Origin: Chromera velia
Taxonomy: Eukaryota; Sar; Chromeraceae
DNA: 45,983 nucleotides
NCBI GenBank assembly: GCA_018398765.1
Contig: JAHBMJ010005729.1
Location: 21,688 to 67,670, forward strand
Direction: 5' to 3'
In this document: positions 21,445 to 34,640 of the stretch, in pieces
How the letters are laid out: each line of letters starts with the position of its first letter
Position numbering within the stretch: position 1 is the stretch's first letter
Translations under genes and position numbers: made by a program
The notes under the pieces: generated by a model
Told to the model about the DNA's origin: nothing
Database searches by the model: none
Seen by the model: only the letters and a program-made list of their open reading frames with translations

Positions 21445-23663
21445 GGGGGGGTTGGCGTTCTCATCTGCAAGGTTTGAGGGCGACTGATGCTAAAGAGGTG
21501 GGAAAGGCTCATAATCAGTAGCAGAAGGGGTGCTCCTTCCCTCAGAAGCCTTTGGAGGAGGCTCATCTTCTGGTTTAAAGTTGTTCTTTGTCTCTTCGTC
21601 TCCTTCAATTCATCAGAACTGGACAAATTCTCATCGTTGGAGACCTGTTATTAAAACAGGAGGACTCCGACTGCTAGAGGAGCGGGGGAGGCATGCCCTC
21701 CTCCCCCCCCAAGTTTGGTCAGCATCCCTAACCATCCCGGCGGTAGTGGTGGTTTTCTCCTTTAAAAAACTTTTAAAAAGTCTTAGTTAAGTCTAGAACG
21801 AAGTTGTTTAATTTAAACATACCTATCTATTATTAGATTCATTAAAATATTATCACATGTACAAGATATCTGCCAATCAAATTCATCTAAAAGATAATCT
21901 TAAAATAAATATATTTAATCTCATGTTGAGATTGCATTGGATGTGTAATACCTAGTGTAATACCGATTTTAAGAATTTGAAATTGACCTAAAAATTCACA
22001 CTAGAGTTTTACAGCTAGGGAGAAAAGGTTAGGAGGCTGTATAAGGCATATAATTATTATATATATAATTTAATTGTAGCAGCTTACAAACAATTTAAAA
22101 AAAAACAGATGATTTTGCCTCTTATACACCCCACTGTCGCTCTACAGTTAGCCCTGCTATAAAGCTTACAAGGTACACAAGGTTTTATTTACAAATTTTT
22201 ATGCAGTATAGAGTTCTTCTAGGAGTTTTTCTGTACTACATTATATTTTATATACAAAGAGTGTTTCAGTTATTTTCAGTGTTCTACCTGCTGAAAAATT
22301 AAGAACTATACCAGAATCGCGTGCAAATGTATGCACAAATTATTGATTAATATATATTTGAGAATGTATTTGTTTCTTACGATCTGTTTTCCCCTCTTCC
22401 AAGCGATTATTGAATTGTTTGCAATTCAAAACATCGGCTTCCTTTATTGAGGTGATGCAGTCTCTGTCGAAAAAATGTCAGCTCCATCACCCCAGTGGTG
22501 GTAGTCAAATATGTACGGACGGATTGAACAGATTTTATTTAGCAGGAAATTGCGGCACTCTGTTTCGTATTGGGTATCCAGAATTAATCCGTCTCTGCAG
22601 CACGTATACTTCTCCGCGGTGGCCCTCTTTCTTTCTTTCTTTTTTTGTTTCCCTTGCATGCTCTTCCTTTCTTTTCCACCGCCTCTCTTCACCCCCCTCC
22701 TTTATTTGCTGCTTGGCTGATCAAGAACACGCCTGTATGCAAAGAGAGGAGCTAGAGGAAAGAAGGGAGGGAACAAAGTTCTTCGATCAATCTGCACGGG
22801 CCGGCCGGGCTTCTGTTTGGTTTTCAAAATCAGAAATTGTTTCGATTCTCTCTCTGCTTAATTCAACAAAGTGAAGGAAGGCCTCTCTTTGACTTTCGCT
22901 GTCTGCAAAGAACTTGCTCTTTCCCTTTCTACAAACGATCTTCTAAGAATCCTTGTTTCCGAAAATCTTCGACTCTTCTCGAATTCCGTTGTACGCCAGC
23001 TCGCCCCTCTTCCAGACAAGAGGAGGGTGCGACGTAACAAAGTAGTTAACTGCATGGGGGGGTACCCCTGCAGAACCCATCTCTCTCGTCTCGGTTCCCT
23101 CCCTACTTCACGATTTTGGTTCTTCTTTTCTGGTCGCTCGTTCAACACCTGCAGAACTTGTTCCCTTTCTTTTCCCCCAGTTGACTCAGCTTCCTCTATT
23201 TCTTTGTTCGTTGCTTCCTTCTTGCTTCTCATTGATCAAAAAGAGGTACGTCGCAATTGGCAAGGAAGGAAGGAAGGGAGGAGGAAGACTCCCTCCCCTC
23301 CTTAATTCCTTTTTCTATCTTCACACACGCCTACGGACTGCACAACGGAGTGACCTCTTTGAGAGGTCGGAGAGAGCAGACAGGCACGGTAAGGAGGGAG
23401 GAAGGGGTGTGAAGGGAGGAAGAGGGGTAAAGGAGAAACGGAATGAAGGGGAGGAGGGAAGGAAATGCAAAAAAAGAAGATATATTAATAAATAAATTTG
23501 CAAGATCGATGAAGTGGAGGAATGATGATTGATTGATTGATGGATGAGACGATCTCTCCGTCCCTGGCCGAGTCATCATCCAGACAAATACAGAAAGACA
23601 GACAGACAGCCTGTCATGCTCCCTTCCCTCCTCCCTCCCTCCCTCCCTCCCTCAGGCTCATCA
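21445..23663. other. Unique spacer, AT-rich then mixed, no gene recognised
   Basis: 21790-22400 is AT-rich (TATATATAATT, ATTAAAATATTATC). 22400-23640 has normal composition with short TTTC, GGAA and GATT runs; frames at 22410-22874 (plus) and 23232-22858 (minus) match nothing I know. The final part contains a CTCC run at about 23620-23653 and would include the 3' UTR of the giant minus-strand gene. Confidence 0.5.
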
Positions 23664-23717
23664 TCAACCGGTAATGTTGGTCAGGAAGAGTGCGTCGTAG
23701 TCAGTCTCGGGGTCCAA
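23664..23717 (-). CDS. Terminal exon of the giant gene
   Basis: After acceptor GCATGCAG at 23718 comes [17 protein letters not shown] and a TGA stop, in the phase left by the preceding exon. Short acidic C-terminus. Confidence 0.65.
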   Translation of the reverse strand: MDPETDYDALFLTNITG

Positions 23718-23954
23718 CTGCATGCATCGAGGGATCCATCCATCCGTCCATCCGTCCATCCGTCCATCCGTCCATCCGTCCATCCATCCATCCTTCCATC
23801 CATCCGTCCATCCGTCCATCCATCCATCCGTCCATCCGTCCATCCATCCATCCGTCCATCCGTCCATCCATCCATCCGTCCATTTATCCGTCCATCCATC
23901 CGTCCATCCATCCGTCCATCCGTCCATCCATCCGTCCATCCATCCATCCATCCG

Positions 23955-24017
<63 letters not shown>

Positions 24018-24206
24018 GTCCATCCATCCATCTATCCATCCATCCGTCCATCCATCCATCCATCCGTCCATCCATCCATCCATCCGTCCATCCGTCCATC
24101 CATCCGTCCATCCGTCCATCCATCCGTCCATCCGTCCATCCCTCCATCCGTCCATCCGTCCATCCCTCCATCCATCCGTCCATCCATCCATCCATCCATC
24201 CGTCCG

Positions 24207-24237
<31 letters not shown>

Positions 24238-24462
24238 GTCCATCCGTCCATCCGTCCATCCGTCCATCCGTCCATCCATTCATCCATCCATCAGTCCATC
24301 CGTCCATCTTCCATCCATCAGTCCATCCGTCCATCCATCCATCCGTCCATCCATCCATCCGTCCATCCGTCCATCCATCCATCCGTCCATCCATCCATCC
24401 GTCCATCTGTCCATCCGTCCATCCATCCATCCATCCATCCATCCATCCATGCGTCCATCCGT

Positions 24463-24496
<34 letters not shown>

Positions 24497-27400
24497 GTCC
24501 ATCCGTCCATCAGTCAATCCGTCCATCCATCCATCCTTCCATCCACCCGTCCGATTCGCCCCGTCTTTCCTTCCACTCATCTTCTGGCACCTTCTCTTTA
24601 AGTCGAAGGCCGCCCAAAACACATACGCACACACTCACAGACGTGCAGCTGCACATGCACAGAAATACAGATGGGATGAACCCTTGACTGACTGACTGAC
24701 TGACTGACTGACTCACCCCATCCATTTCGTTGGCCTTCCTTCTCTTGAAGTCGAAGGCACCCGGGAACAGCTGCGCGAGTCTGTCGAGTCGGTGTGTTCG
24801 GAGGGCCCGCTGGATGACCACAGCGAGGATATATGCAAAGACGAACGGCCGGATACCGAACTCAAACACCAGAGCAATCACACCCGACCAGATGAAGTCA
24901 CCGGCGTCGCGTGAATTCCAGTTTTGTTTGAAACAGAACCACATCAGATACCTGCATTCATGCGCGCATTCATTCGTGTATGCTTGGATGCGCAGCCGCA
25001 CTTATGCATCCTGTCAATGGAATTCTTATCCTGCATGACAGTGCTCAGTACAATCATAACCCATGCATGCGGAAAGGGGCAGAACGCCAACAGCAAACAG
25101 TAGAGGAGAGGCAAGCAAGGATCAGAGAAGCGATCGATGATGGAAGCAGCCAGCGAGGACAGTCGACTGACTGCTCATGAGTGGGATCAGAGGGAAGGAA
25201 GACAGCAACCACACACACACACAAAATACGTACAGATGCAAGAGATTCAGACAAAGCCAGACAGATGGAAAGACAGACATGAATGTGTGCATATAGTTAG
25301 ATGCATGCGTATGTACGGACCAACCAACCATCCGAATGCCGCGGTGATGAGGCCGAACCAGATATAGCCGGCCAGGGTTCTCCTCTGAGTCCTCTTCAGC
25401 CACTGCTTCGTCTCGTCTACTTTGATCAGAGCGGGGGCGTCCTTCCGACACCACACCTGCATGCATTCATTTTCATACAAACACATTCAAATACATGTAT
25501 GAAAATGAATACTTTGATCAGAGCGGGGGCGTCCTTCCGACACCACACCTGCATGCATGCATGCAGCGCCACTCACCCACCTCACTCACATTCATTCAGT
25601 GCAGGATGCTGGGCAAGGCAGACGTCGGAGGAGAGTTGTTTCATTCAAAAAGAAAAGGGCAGCGAAGAAGCTCCAGGCATCGTATCACGGTGAAATCAGA
25701 GGTAAATCAGAGTCCTTTCTCCTGTCTCTCTGTCTGTCTCTGTTCTTCTTAGACGGCGTGAAGAAACTTCAAAACGTTCCCATACAGAAGAATGGCGGGA
25801 AGGAGGAGAAACAATTCAGGGGGGGAAGAATGGACTCGTAGAGACACGACTCTACGACTTCGTTTTGATTTCCAAATAGACAGAAAGGATTACAAAGAAT
25901 TCAGTCACCGCCTGCCTTTGCTATGTGAAAGCTCAAAGAAAGCACTCAAAAATACTTTCCTTCCCTCCCACCTGCAATTCGTGCACCTTGTGGCTTCGGA
26001 CAAGTCCCTTCAACCTAGGCAGGTAGGGGGTTTTGCGTCTCCAGAAAGTGTCGACGAAGAGGAAGAAGGGGTGATGGAGGATGCAGGCGAGGAAGAGACC
26101 CAAGACCACCCGGAGAGAGAGGACGAATGTGCCCAGTTCAGTGCCGTCAAGGGAGACTTGGAAGAAGACCATCCCAAGTGGAGGTTCGACTGTGAACTCC
26201 CACAGAAGAATGCACAGAGAGAACACCGCAATGGTCCAGGACATGAACCACAAAACCCATCTCTGGAGCATTCTGCGGGTCGGCGTGGGGTCCATCACCC
26301 TCATCAGAGGGTAGTCCCTCTTCAGAATTTCCACATACAGCCGATGGAAGGACCAGCTGGCAAACTCGAGACGGTCCATCGCGTCGTCAACGGCCCGTCG
26401 GGCTACGGGATCGTTCTTCAAAATCTTCAACTGCCGAACGATCTCTTCTGAGAAGGCCTCGGCAGTCGTCAGCTTCCCGCTGACTAGGGACCACCCGACA
26501 GGCATGCCGGCCTGCTGCTCTGCGTGGCTGACGTGCAGACGGTTCTTTTTTCCCGACCCGTTCGGAAGCAAAGTGCATGGGACTATTGCCAGCATTGCGG
26601 CAGTGTAGTTTCGGCAGGGGAGCACCTCCACCACCCCCCATTTGAGGATGTCAATCTCGACAGTGAAAGTCCCCCCTGCCACTCCACACTCGAGGACAAT
26701 CGTGCGGTTGGTCGTCTTCTTCCCCCAATTCTCGGGAGGCTTCTCTGGAACTTCCCCGTCCTTCCCGTACTTTCCGACGTGCTCTGAGTTGGGGTCGAAT
26801 TTTCTCCTTGTGAACAAATTCAGAAAGCCGGTGGACTTTCGTGACATTCTCCCGCCCTCTCCGTTCTCATCTCTGAGGTATGCATTGATGATGAAGTGTA
26901 ACGGAAGGGTGACGGCGGCCTGGGGCTGGCCGGATGCGTTGAAGCGATGGAGCTTCGTGCCGTGGTCCGCGTATTTCCCCTGTGCCCCAAAGAGCTCCCT
27001 GATTTCCGGGGGGAGGGTTGCTGTGGCTGCAGACACAAGACTTCCCTGTGAGGGGGTCGCTCTGAAAACGGCGTAGGGGTCGACGGGTCGTGTATCGACA
27101 GGGGTGTCGTCATCGGAGGAGAGGTCATCGGACTCGTCTTCGTCGTCTTCTTCTTCTTTTTCGGAGTCTGAGTCTGAGTCTGAATCGCTCCCCTTCTTCT
27201 TCTTCTTGCCCCCTTTTTTCTTTCCTTTCTTTTTCTTCTTGTCAGAATCGTCTGAATCTGAATCGTCGGAGTCGGAATCAGAGTCGCTGTCACTATCCTT
27301 TTTCTTTCCCTTCTTACCACCCTTCGCCCCCTTCCCCTTCTTCTTGTTTTTCTTTTTCTTGTCGGAGTCATCAGAATCGTCAGAATCGTCGTCCGAATCA

Positions 27401-30400
27401 TCATCAGAATCGCTGTCACTGCCCTTCTTTTTCCCCTTCTTCTTGCCGCCCTTTGCGCCTTTTCCTTTCTTTTTATTCTTCTTTTTCTTGTCGAAGTCAT
27501 CAGAATCGTCAGAATCGTCGTCCGAATCATCGTCTGATTCATCATCAGAATCGCTGTCACTGCCCTTCTTTTTCCCTTTCTTTTTACCGCCCTTCGCGCC
27601 TTTTCCTTTCTTTTTGTTCTTCTTTTTCTTGTCATCGGAATCGTCAGAATCGTCGTCTGAGTCGTCATCAGAGTCATCATCTGAATCAGAATCCTCTTTG
27701 CCCTTCTTCTTGCCTCCCTTGGCTGCTCCCTTGCCTTTCTTGTTTTTCTTTTTGGCACCCGAATCATCGCTGGAGTCACTTAGATCATCGCTGTCGCTGT
27801 CACTGAGGTCATCCAAGTCCGAATCTTCTTCGTCTTTTTTCTTCCCCCCCTTGGCCTTTCCCTTCGCTTGTTTTCCCTTTTTCTTGCTTGACGCCTCACT
27901 GGACTTACTCAAGTCATCACTTTCATCACTGTCGTCACTGAGGTCGTCCGAGTCTGAATCTTCTGAATCCTCCGTCTTTCTTTTTGCAGCAGCGGCTTTG
28001 GCTTTGGCTTTGGGCTTTCCTTTCTTTTTGTTGGACCCATCGCTCGAGTCGCTCAAATCATCTGAGTCGCTGTCACTAAGGTCATCGGAATCTGAGTCTT
28101 CTGCGTCTTTCTTCTTGGAGGCAGCCTTTGCCTTGGCGTTGGGCTTTTCTTTCTTCTTCTTGCCCCCCGACTCATCGCTCGAGTCGCTCAGATCGTCAGA
28201 ATCACTCAGAGCCTCAGACCCTAGTCCCCTCTCAGACCCACCCCTGGTCTCTGGAGACCCAGGGCGGGAGTCGACACCTTCAGTGGGGTTGGAGGTCAGG
28301 GACTTCTTCTGGTTGGCAAACAAAACCTTCTGGGCGGCAAAAGGAACCAGGATCCCCCCTGTGCGCCTCTTCTCTCCTGTGTCGCCCATTCCTTTCTTTC
28401 CATTCCCACCGCTGCCCTCGCTGTCGGATCCGAAAAGGTCCTCTTCATCGTCCTCCTCGACGTCGAGAGCTTCGAAGCACAAGGGCTCAAACTGCAAGCA
28501 AGCACTCGTTCATGTAAATGTTCATGCAATCGGTCGAATCGATCAGTGGATCACTGCACGCACGTGCTTTGGCAGACTGCAGTGAATGGAGGAGGGAGCA
28601 AAAAGGCGCTCCTTGCTGGAGCTGTGATGGCATGCATCGGCAGTGAGCAGCAGGAAGGAAGGAAGAAAGAGTGAGTCCATTCGACAAACAGATCACGTCT
28701 TCGTTCTTCATTGCAGCGATGCATTCATGTTCCTCAGGTGAGTTTGCATGTGAACAGACAGACAGACAGACGTCCTTTGTTTGTGATCTCATGCAGTGAA
28801 GATGATTGGAGCTCAATACAGCTACTTGATTGATTGTCTTGTCTACCTTTTTCTCTTCGGAAAGATGAGATGAAGGCAGCATGATGGCCTTTGCAATACG
28901 TCAGTCAGGAAACAGAACCAAACTCCAACGAAGACAATATTGATAGTATACTGACTGCCTGACTGACCAAAACGCTCTTGTCCGTGAGGCGAATGACGAA
29001 GACGACAGGCTCATGCAGGCGCTCACTTCCTAGGTCGTCCATTGGAGTGACGATGTCCGCCTTGGTGGCGATTCTGGTCAGGTTCTCGTACAGCTTCTTG
29101 TTGCGTTTGTGGAGGTCTCCATCTTCGTTGGACTTCTCCACCGCGAGGGGGGAGAAGAACGCCGTACCCTGCACTGCCACCTTCGTCTTAGCCAGACTCG
29201 AGGAGACAACCTGATTGTTCCATCCAAAGTCCATCTCATCAACTGCCTCCAGCCTGTCCAGGTCGGTCCCGGAAAGCCGTTTTTCGGTCCCGGCATCTTC
29301 CTCATCAGCAGCCATCATGCCCCCCATCTCACTCTCACCCTCAGGCTGACGCATCCCCTCTTCTATGTGAATGCCCATCTCCCCCTCCTGGAACGACGCA
29401 CGGCCCCCGGAGGCCTTCCGTCGTATTTTCGGCAGCTGACTCTCGGAGAATCCAAAACTCCGAAAACTGCCACTCGCAAGAGAAGCCTCATCTGCTATGT
29501 CGTCCTCCCCTATGCCCAGCCGCGCCGCCATCTCGAGATGCCGAGTCGCGTCGGCAATGGCCCGACCGTCCGAGTCGTCCGATTCTTCTGCGCTGATTTC
29601 GGATTGGACTGTATGGGCCTTGGAGAGCCCTGTCTCTGTTTTCATAAGGGGAGACGGCTCTGGCTTCTTTCGCATGGGACTCTTTCCTCTGAAGAACAAT
29701 GCCATCTGTTGTTCGTCATCCTCGTCGTCCTCCTCCCTCTTTTCTGCTTCTGCAGCCTCCCGACGGTGAGCAGAGGACCGCCTCCTTGTCGTCGGAATTA
29801 CCGGAAGGGGTGCGGTTCCCTGTTTCTGCAGCTGCTTTCTGCTCTCTGACGTGTTTGGCTTTGTGTTTGCTGACTTGCCCTTTTCCGCTTCCTTTCTTTC
29901 CCTTCTCTCTTCTGCCGTCTCTCCAAAGACGCTGCCTTCACGGGAATCTGCAGCAGTCTCGAAAACCATCTCCTCCCCCTCTCCCTCTTCATACTCACCT
30001 GAGACATCGGGGGCTGCAGGGAGACCGGAAGGAAGGCCAGAAGATTTGGCAGAGGCAGAGGCAGCAGCCTCGCCCTGCTCATTAGAGCTCGCTGCTGCTG
30101 CTACTGTGTCAGGAAGGTCATCTCGACTTGCGAAAACGGGTTCCTCCTGGATCAGTCGTTCCAGCTCTGCTGCAGAGATCCCCGGTAGACCCCCCTCCTC
30201 CTCGGCCTCCTCCTCGTCTGCTCGCATCTTCTCTCCCTCCTCGTCCAGACAGAAGAGAGGAACTCTAGAATTCTCCCTCGGCATGCTGCCAGGAATGTCC
30301 GCTTCCTCCTCAAATTGAGTCTCGAGGGTGAGAGCCTTGATGCGGCCCAGCATGCGAGTGGGGGAAAGAGACCCGCGGGACTGCGGAGGGGCCTCTGTGG

Positions 30401-33400
30401 GCTGTTCTACGATACTCTGAGGGGTGGTTGGCCGCTTGGCTGTTGGGCTCTGGTCCTCTTCCACCAGCATGCCGGGGGCAGGGGGGGGCTCAGTCGGCTG
30501 CTGAGCCTCAATAATGTCTGCGTAGCGGTTCCACTTCTTCCAGGACCGCGCGGCGGCGGACCCGGGCATACTGTTCGGGAGGGTCTCCTCTTCCCCCCTC
30601 CATGCTTCGGGGTTCGAGAGGGGGAACGCCTGTCTGCAGGCGAGGAGACACTCGACAAGTCTCTGGTGGAGACGGTAGACCTCGTCGATCCCACTCAGGA
30701 GAATTGACGCACGCACAAACAGGAGGTTCCCCGCGAGCTCTACCCGAGACTGCTCCTTCATCCCCGGGAGAGTCGGGTGGTATTGACCCGAAAAGAATCC
30801 CTCCCGGGGCGTCTGGCCGATGGCCCCGATGACCAGTCGGTGCACCAAAACGTGGCCTTTCGGGACCTTCTCGGGTCTATCCAGGTCCTGCCACACCCTT
30901 TTCTGCCTCCAGTCGTAGTGGTGGGAGGTGTCCAGTTTCATCAATTTGAGAATCTCCGCGACTGGCCCCCCCTTCTTGAGGGCGGTATCGACGTTCACGA
31001 GGTGAGTGGTCAGTTTGGGAGAAATCACGGGCTTCCAGTGGGAGGAGCCGGGGCCTAGAGGCACGACCATATTACCAAAGGGAATCGAGAGCCCTTGCCA
31101 TCCTTGCTCGAGCGACCCGTCTGCCGCTACAGGGAGGGCGCGGGTGCTTCTCTCAGGACCGAAGAGCATTCCTCTGTCAGTCACATACAGAGACGCACCG
31201 CCTGCATCGGCAGGCATTGCACTCACATTGGCACCCTCCAGTCCCCCCATCTCCTGAGAGAACCACTCGGAGAGATTCGTTTCGTCTGGACGGAACTCTG
31301 CCGGAAGGCGACGACACGTAATCCCCACAACTGCCTGGTGGGGCTCCCATCGGGGGGTCGCCTCCACCGCTGCAACGATGGCAGTGATGCTGCCCCGTCG
31401 CCGCTTTGATTTGGCAGCCGCGAGGCGACGCCATTTTTGACCGATACGCGCTGCTGCTCTGTGCATTTCGTGTCTTCGTTCACGTGCGTGCAGATCCAGG
31501 GCTGCCTCCAGCTCACCTGCCTCGTAGACTCCCTTGATATAATTTTTTTTCTGCTGTTGTTTCTTTTCCTTTTTCGTTTCTGCACGACTCTTCTCGAGCA
31601 GGGCCACCCTCCTTGCAACCTCTCTGAGAGACCTCAAGTCTGCAACCACGTTGTTTTCTTTGTTGAGCTTCGAGCGGTTTCCGCAAGAGCAGCCACAGCA
31701 GACGAAGCACAGACGTCTGCACGGAAAACAGGCGAGGAACCTAACGACGTTCCCGCAGGCAGTGACAGGCTCTCCCTGCTGTGTCCTCTTGATGAGCTTC
31801 TCGTTGTTCAGATATCGGTTGATGAGCCAATTTTCATCACCCTCTCCTGAGTTCTGGTCATGGAAAAATGCCCTGCATACAGACAGAAAAACATCCGCGT
31901 GTATTTGTTTGTGTACAGTGCAGAAATATCATTTCGAGGCAATGACTGGCGCCGCTTTCTGTCTGTTGAGATGGCTACCGGAACAGAGAAAAAAGAAACA
32001 AATGTCTTCGTACTAGAGCCACGGAAACACGAAAGGACCCCTGGAGGCCCATTGACGCACGCAAAATTTGGTCAACAAATGCGTGCGTCAATAAATGTCT
32101 TCGTACTAGAGCCACGGAAACACGAAAGGACCCCTGGAGGCCTGGCCATTGTGGGCTCTTCGCATGGGATGTGTTTCGAAAAAAAGTTCCAACTTAATTC
32201 TCATGGGTGTACAGACGCACGTTGCCCACTGAATGGGCAGAAGAACAATCACTCATTCAATTAAAAACGCAGCAGGACCACCGACACCGGCAGATTCCTT
32301 CCTTTCCTTTTTTCTTTCTTTCTTTCTTTCTTTCCTTCCTTCCTTCCTTCCTTCCTTCTTTCTTTCTTTCTTTCTTTCTTTCTTTCAAAGGACCGACTGA
32401 CTGACAATGTTCCGATTCCAAGGAGGAGCAGCAAAATCGCGATGAGGAGGAACATCGCGGGGTTTGCTGCAAGTGCAACGAGGTCCTTTGGCTTCGCTCT
32501 CTGTGTCTCCTCTTCCTCCTCCGGGACCTTTTCTGCCGTTGCCCCGGCAGTGATGACGGAGGCGGCGTCGGTAGTCGTCGTGGTCACCTCCGCAGTTCCC
32601 GTCACCTGGATGGACCCGAAATCCGTCAGGTGCTGCGTCAGACACCTCAGGGGACCGTCAGTAGTCACTTGAGTGGCCGTGGTGACGCCTGTGGTGCTCC
32701 AGTTGCCTGTACCCAACTCTCCTGCTGTGGAGTCCCAGAAAGCGCATGTCTGCTCGATGGGCTCGTTGTTTGTGTTGTACGTGACGGCAACGCGGGTGAC
32801 AGGAACGTACATTTCGATGAGCACTGTGGTGGGCAGACTGATGGTAATCTCCTGGTCGCATCTGTACAGCGTGATACCCGACCCTGCAGATTGGGAACTG
32901 AGGGCGCTTGAGTAATAATGGGTATTTCGAGGATGGGAGGTGAAGGAAACAGCAGTGAGGTAAATGGGGGACTGGTCATTGCAGGTCGCGGACGTGGTTG
33001 ATCTGGCCGGCAGGTATCCACTCAACCGTGGCAGTCGTATGCTCAGGCCCGTAGTTGTGTCTGCCATCTCGACGACTGATCCTGTCAGCGAAGTCTCGGA
33101 CAGAGTCCTGGCAACTAAGGTGAGGCTACCAGAGGTGAGGGTCTGCGTGGCAGAGCCTGTAGTCAAGTTTCGCACCAGAAGCCTCGCAGCTTGCTGGGCT
33201 GCTTCCACAATGGAGTCGGCAGCCGAGAGAGCAGAATTGGAGATCGTCAGGCTGTCGCTATCGAGATCACATGCAACTTTGTACTCGGGAGTGCCGGTCG
33301 TGTTCAGAGTCCGGTTGGAGCACGTTGTGTTCACCCTGGCATCGTCAAACGTGTATTTGTTGAAAGTTGAGAGGGAAGTCGAGAGACCGGAGAGGACGGA

Positions 33401-34595
33401 GGCGAAGGTCGTGAGGCTGTCAGTAGAGATGGAATCAAAAGATGAGTGCCCGAGAGTGGCGAGGCTCTTTACAGATGTTCCAAGCTGCAGCCAAAAGAAA
33501 AGAGCGTACAAGCAACATTAAGAAGAGATCATCTTCAAGAGGTCGTGGACACATGTCCTTCCTGCCTGAAGTCTCTGAAGGAATGCAACTTTCTTTACCT
33601 ATTTGTTGGTTTCATCGATAGGTTGGTTCTCTTTTTTGTTGCTTTTGTTTGTTTGATGCATCTGTCGACGGTTCTGGGATGATCATCTCTTGATTGACTT
33701 TGTCGTCTGAGTGTGTGGATGGATTGACGCAAAGATTCCGCAGCTGCTGCATGGCGATGCTTTCCTTCTTTGCACGAAATCAAATGAATCGATCGATCGA
33801 TGAATCCATTCATTTACTTTCATACAGAATTCTGCATGTACTTCATATAGAAAAAGAATTCTATATGAACGTAAATGCACGGAAAAGAATCGAACGATCG
33901 ATCGATGAATCCATTCATTCGCCGTCTTTGTCCCTGAAGCGACGGAAAGAAAGATTGTAGACATACCCATCCATCTCATTCACCCTGCTCAAGAAGTCCT
34001 TGCATCCGCGTCAAACCAGCCAAACAAATCATTCATTTAAACACACATTCATGCACTGACCGACCGACCGACTGACTGACTGACCCTACTGAGGTATTCT
34101 CCGTTGGTGACTGAGTCGTTGTTCCTTGACGCCCTCGCGTCCCCTGTGAGGGTGAGTGCCGAGACAGATCGGTCAATTGCCCGCCAGGAGGCCTGTGCGG
34201 CCTGTGCGAGGGCGAGGAACTCATCCGCCGACGGGTTCGAGGCCGAGTGGGTCGACAGGGCTCCCTCCGCCAGGGTGAGGGTAGAGCTGGCCAGGTTCAT
34301 GTACGAGTCAAAGAGGGTGCTGGCTGCGGAATCCTGGTTGCTCAGGGTCGTTGTGTCGAGTGTTGTGCTCTCCAAAGCGCTGTCCATTGAAATGAGATAT
34401 CTGCATGCAATTATGTATCATCGAGGGCTCGTTGGATGGAGAGGACAAAAGAGAGAAAGAAAAGAGAAATTGAGTGCGCACGGCTAGCTCGAGGGGCAAG
34501 CAGGCATTCTCCGTGCTTCTTCAAAAACGACCTCGAAAGAATGTAGAAATAAAAAGGGACCGCTCATGGTTTGCTACCGGTGTTTTTGGAAGAGG

Positions 34596-34640
<45 letters not shown>

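Noticed and set aside
11003-21626. Dozens of 60-200-codon frames on both strands
   Set aside because: They recur with the satellite unit, appear on both strands and break with indels; by-products of the repeat.
22410-23232. Open frames on both strands in the spacer
   Set aside because: No family match, low-complexity stretches and no convincing splice continuation.
23664-24695. Long Ile-His-Pro-Ser and Met-Asp-Gly-Trp reading frames
   Set aside because: Translations of the CCATCCGT minisatellite in the last intron; no unique sequence around them is coding in that frame except the short terminal exon.
28968-31872. PLAT domain expected after the first span of a polycystin-1-like protein
   Set aside because: I could not identify a PLAT sequence pattern; claiming it would rest only on architecture.
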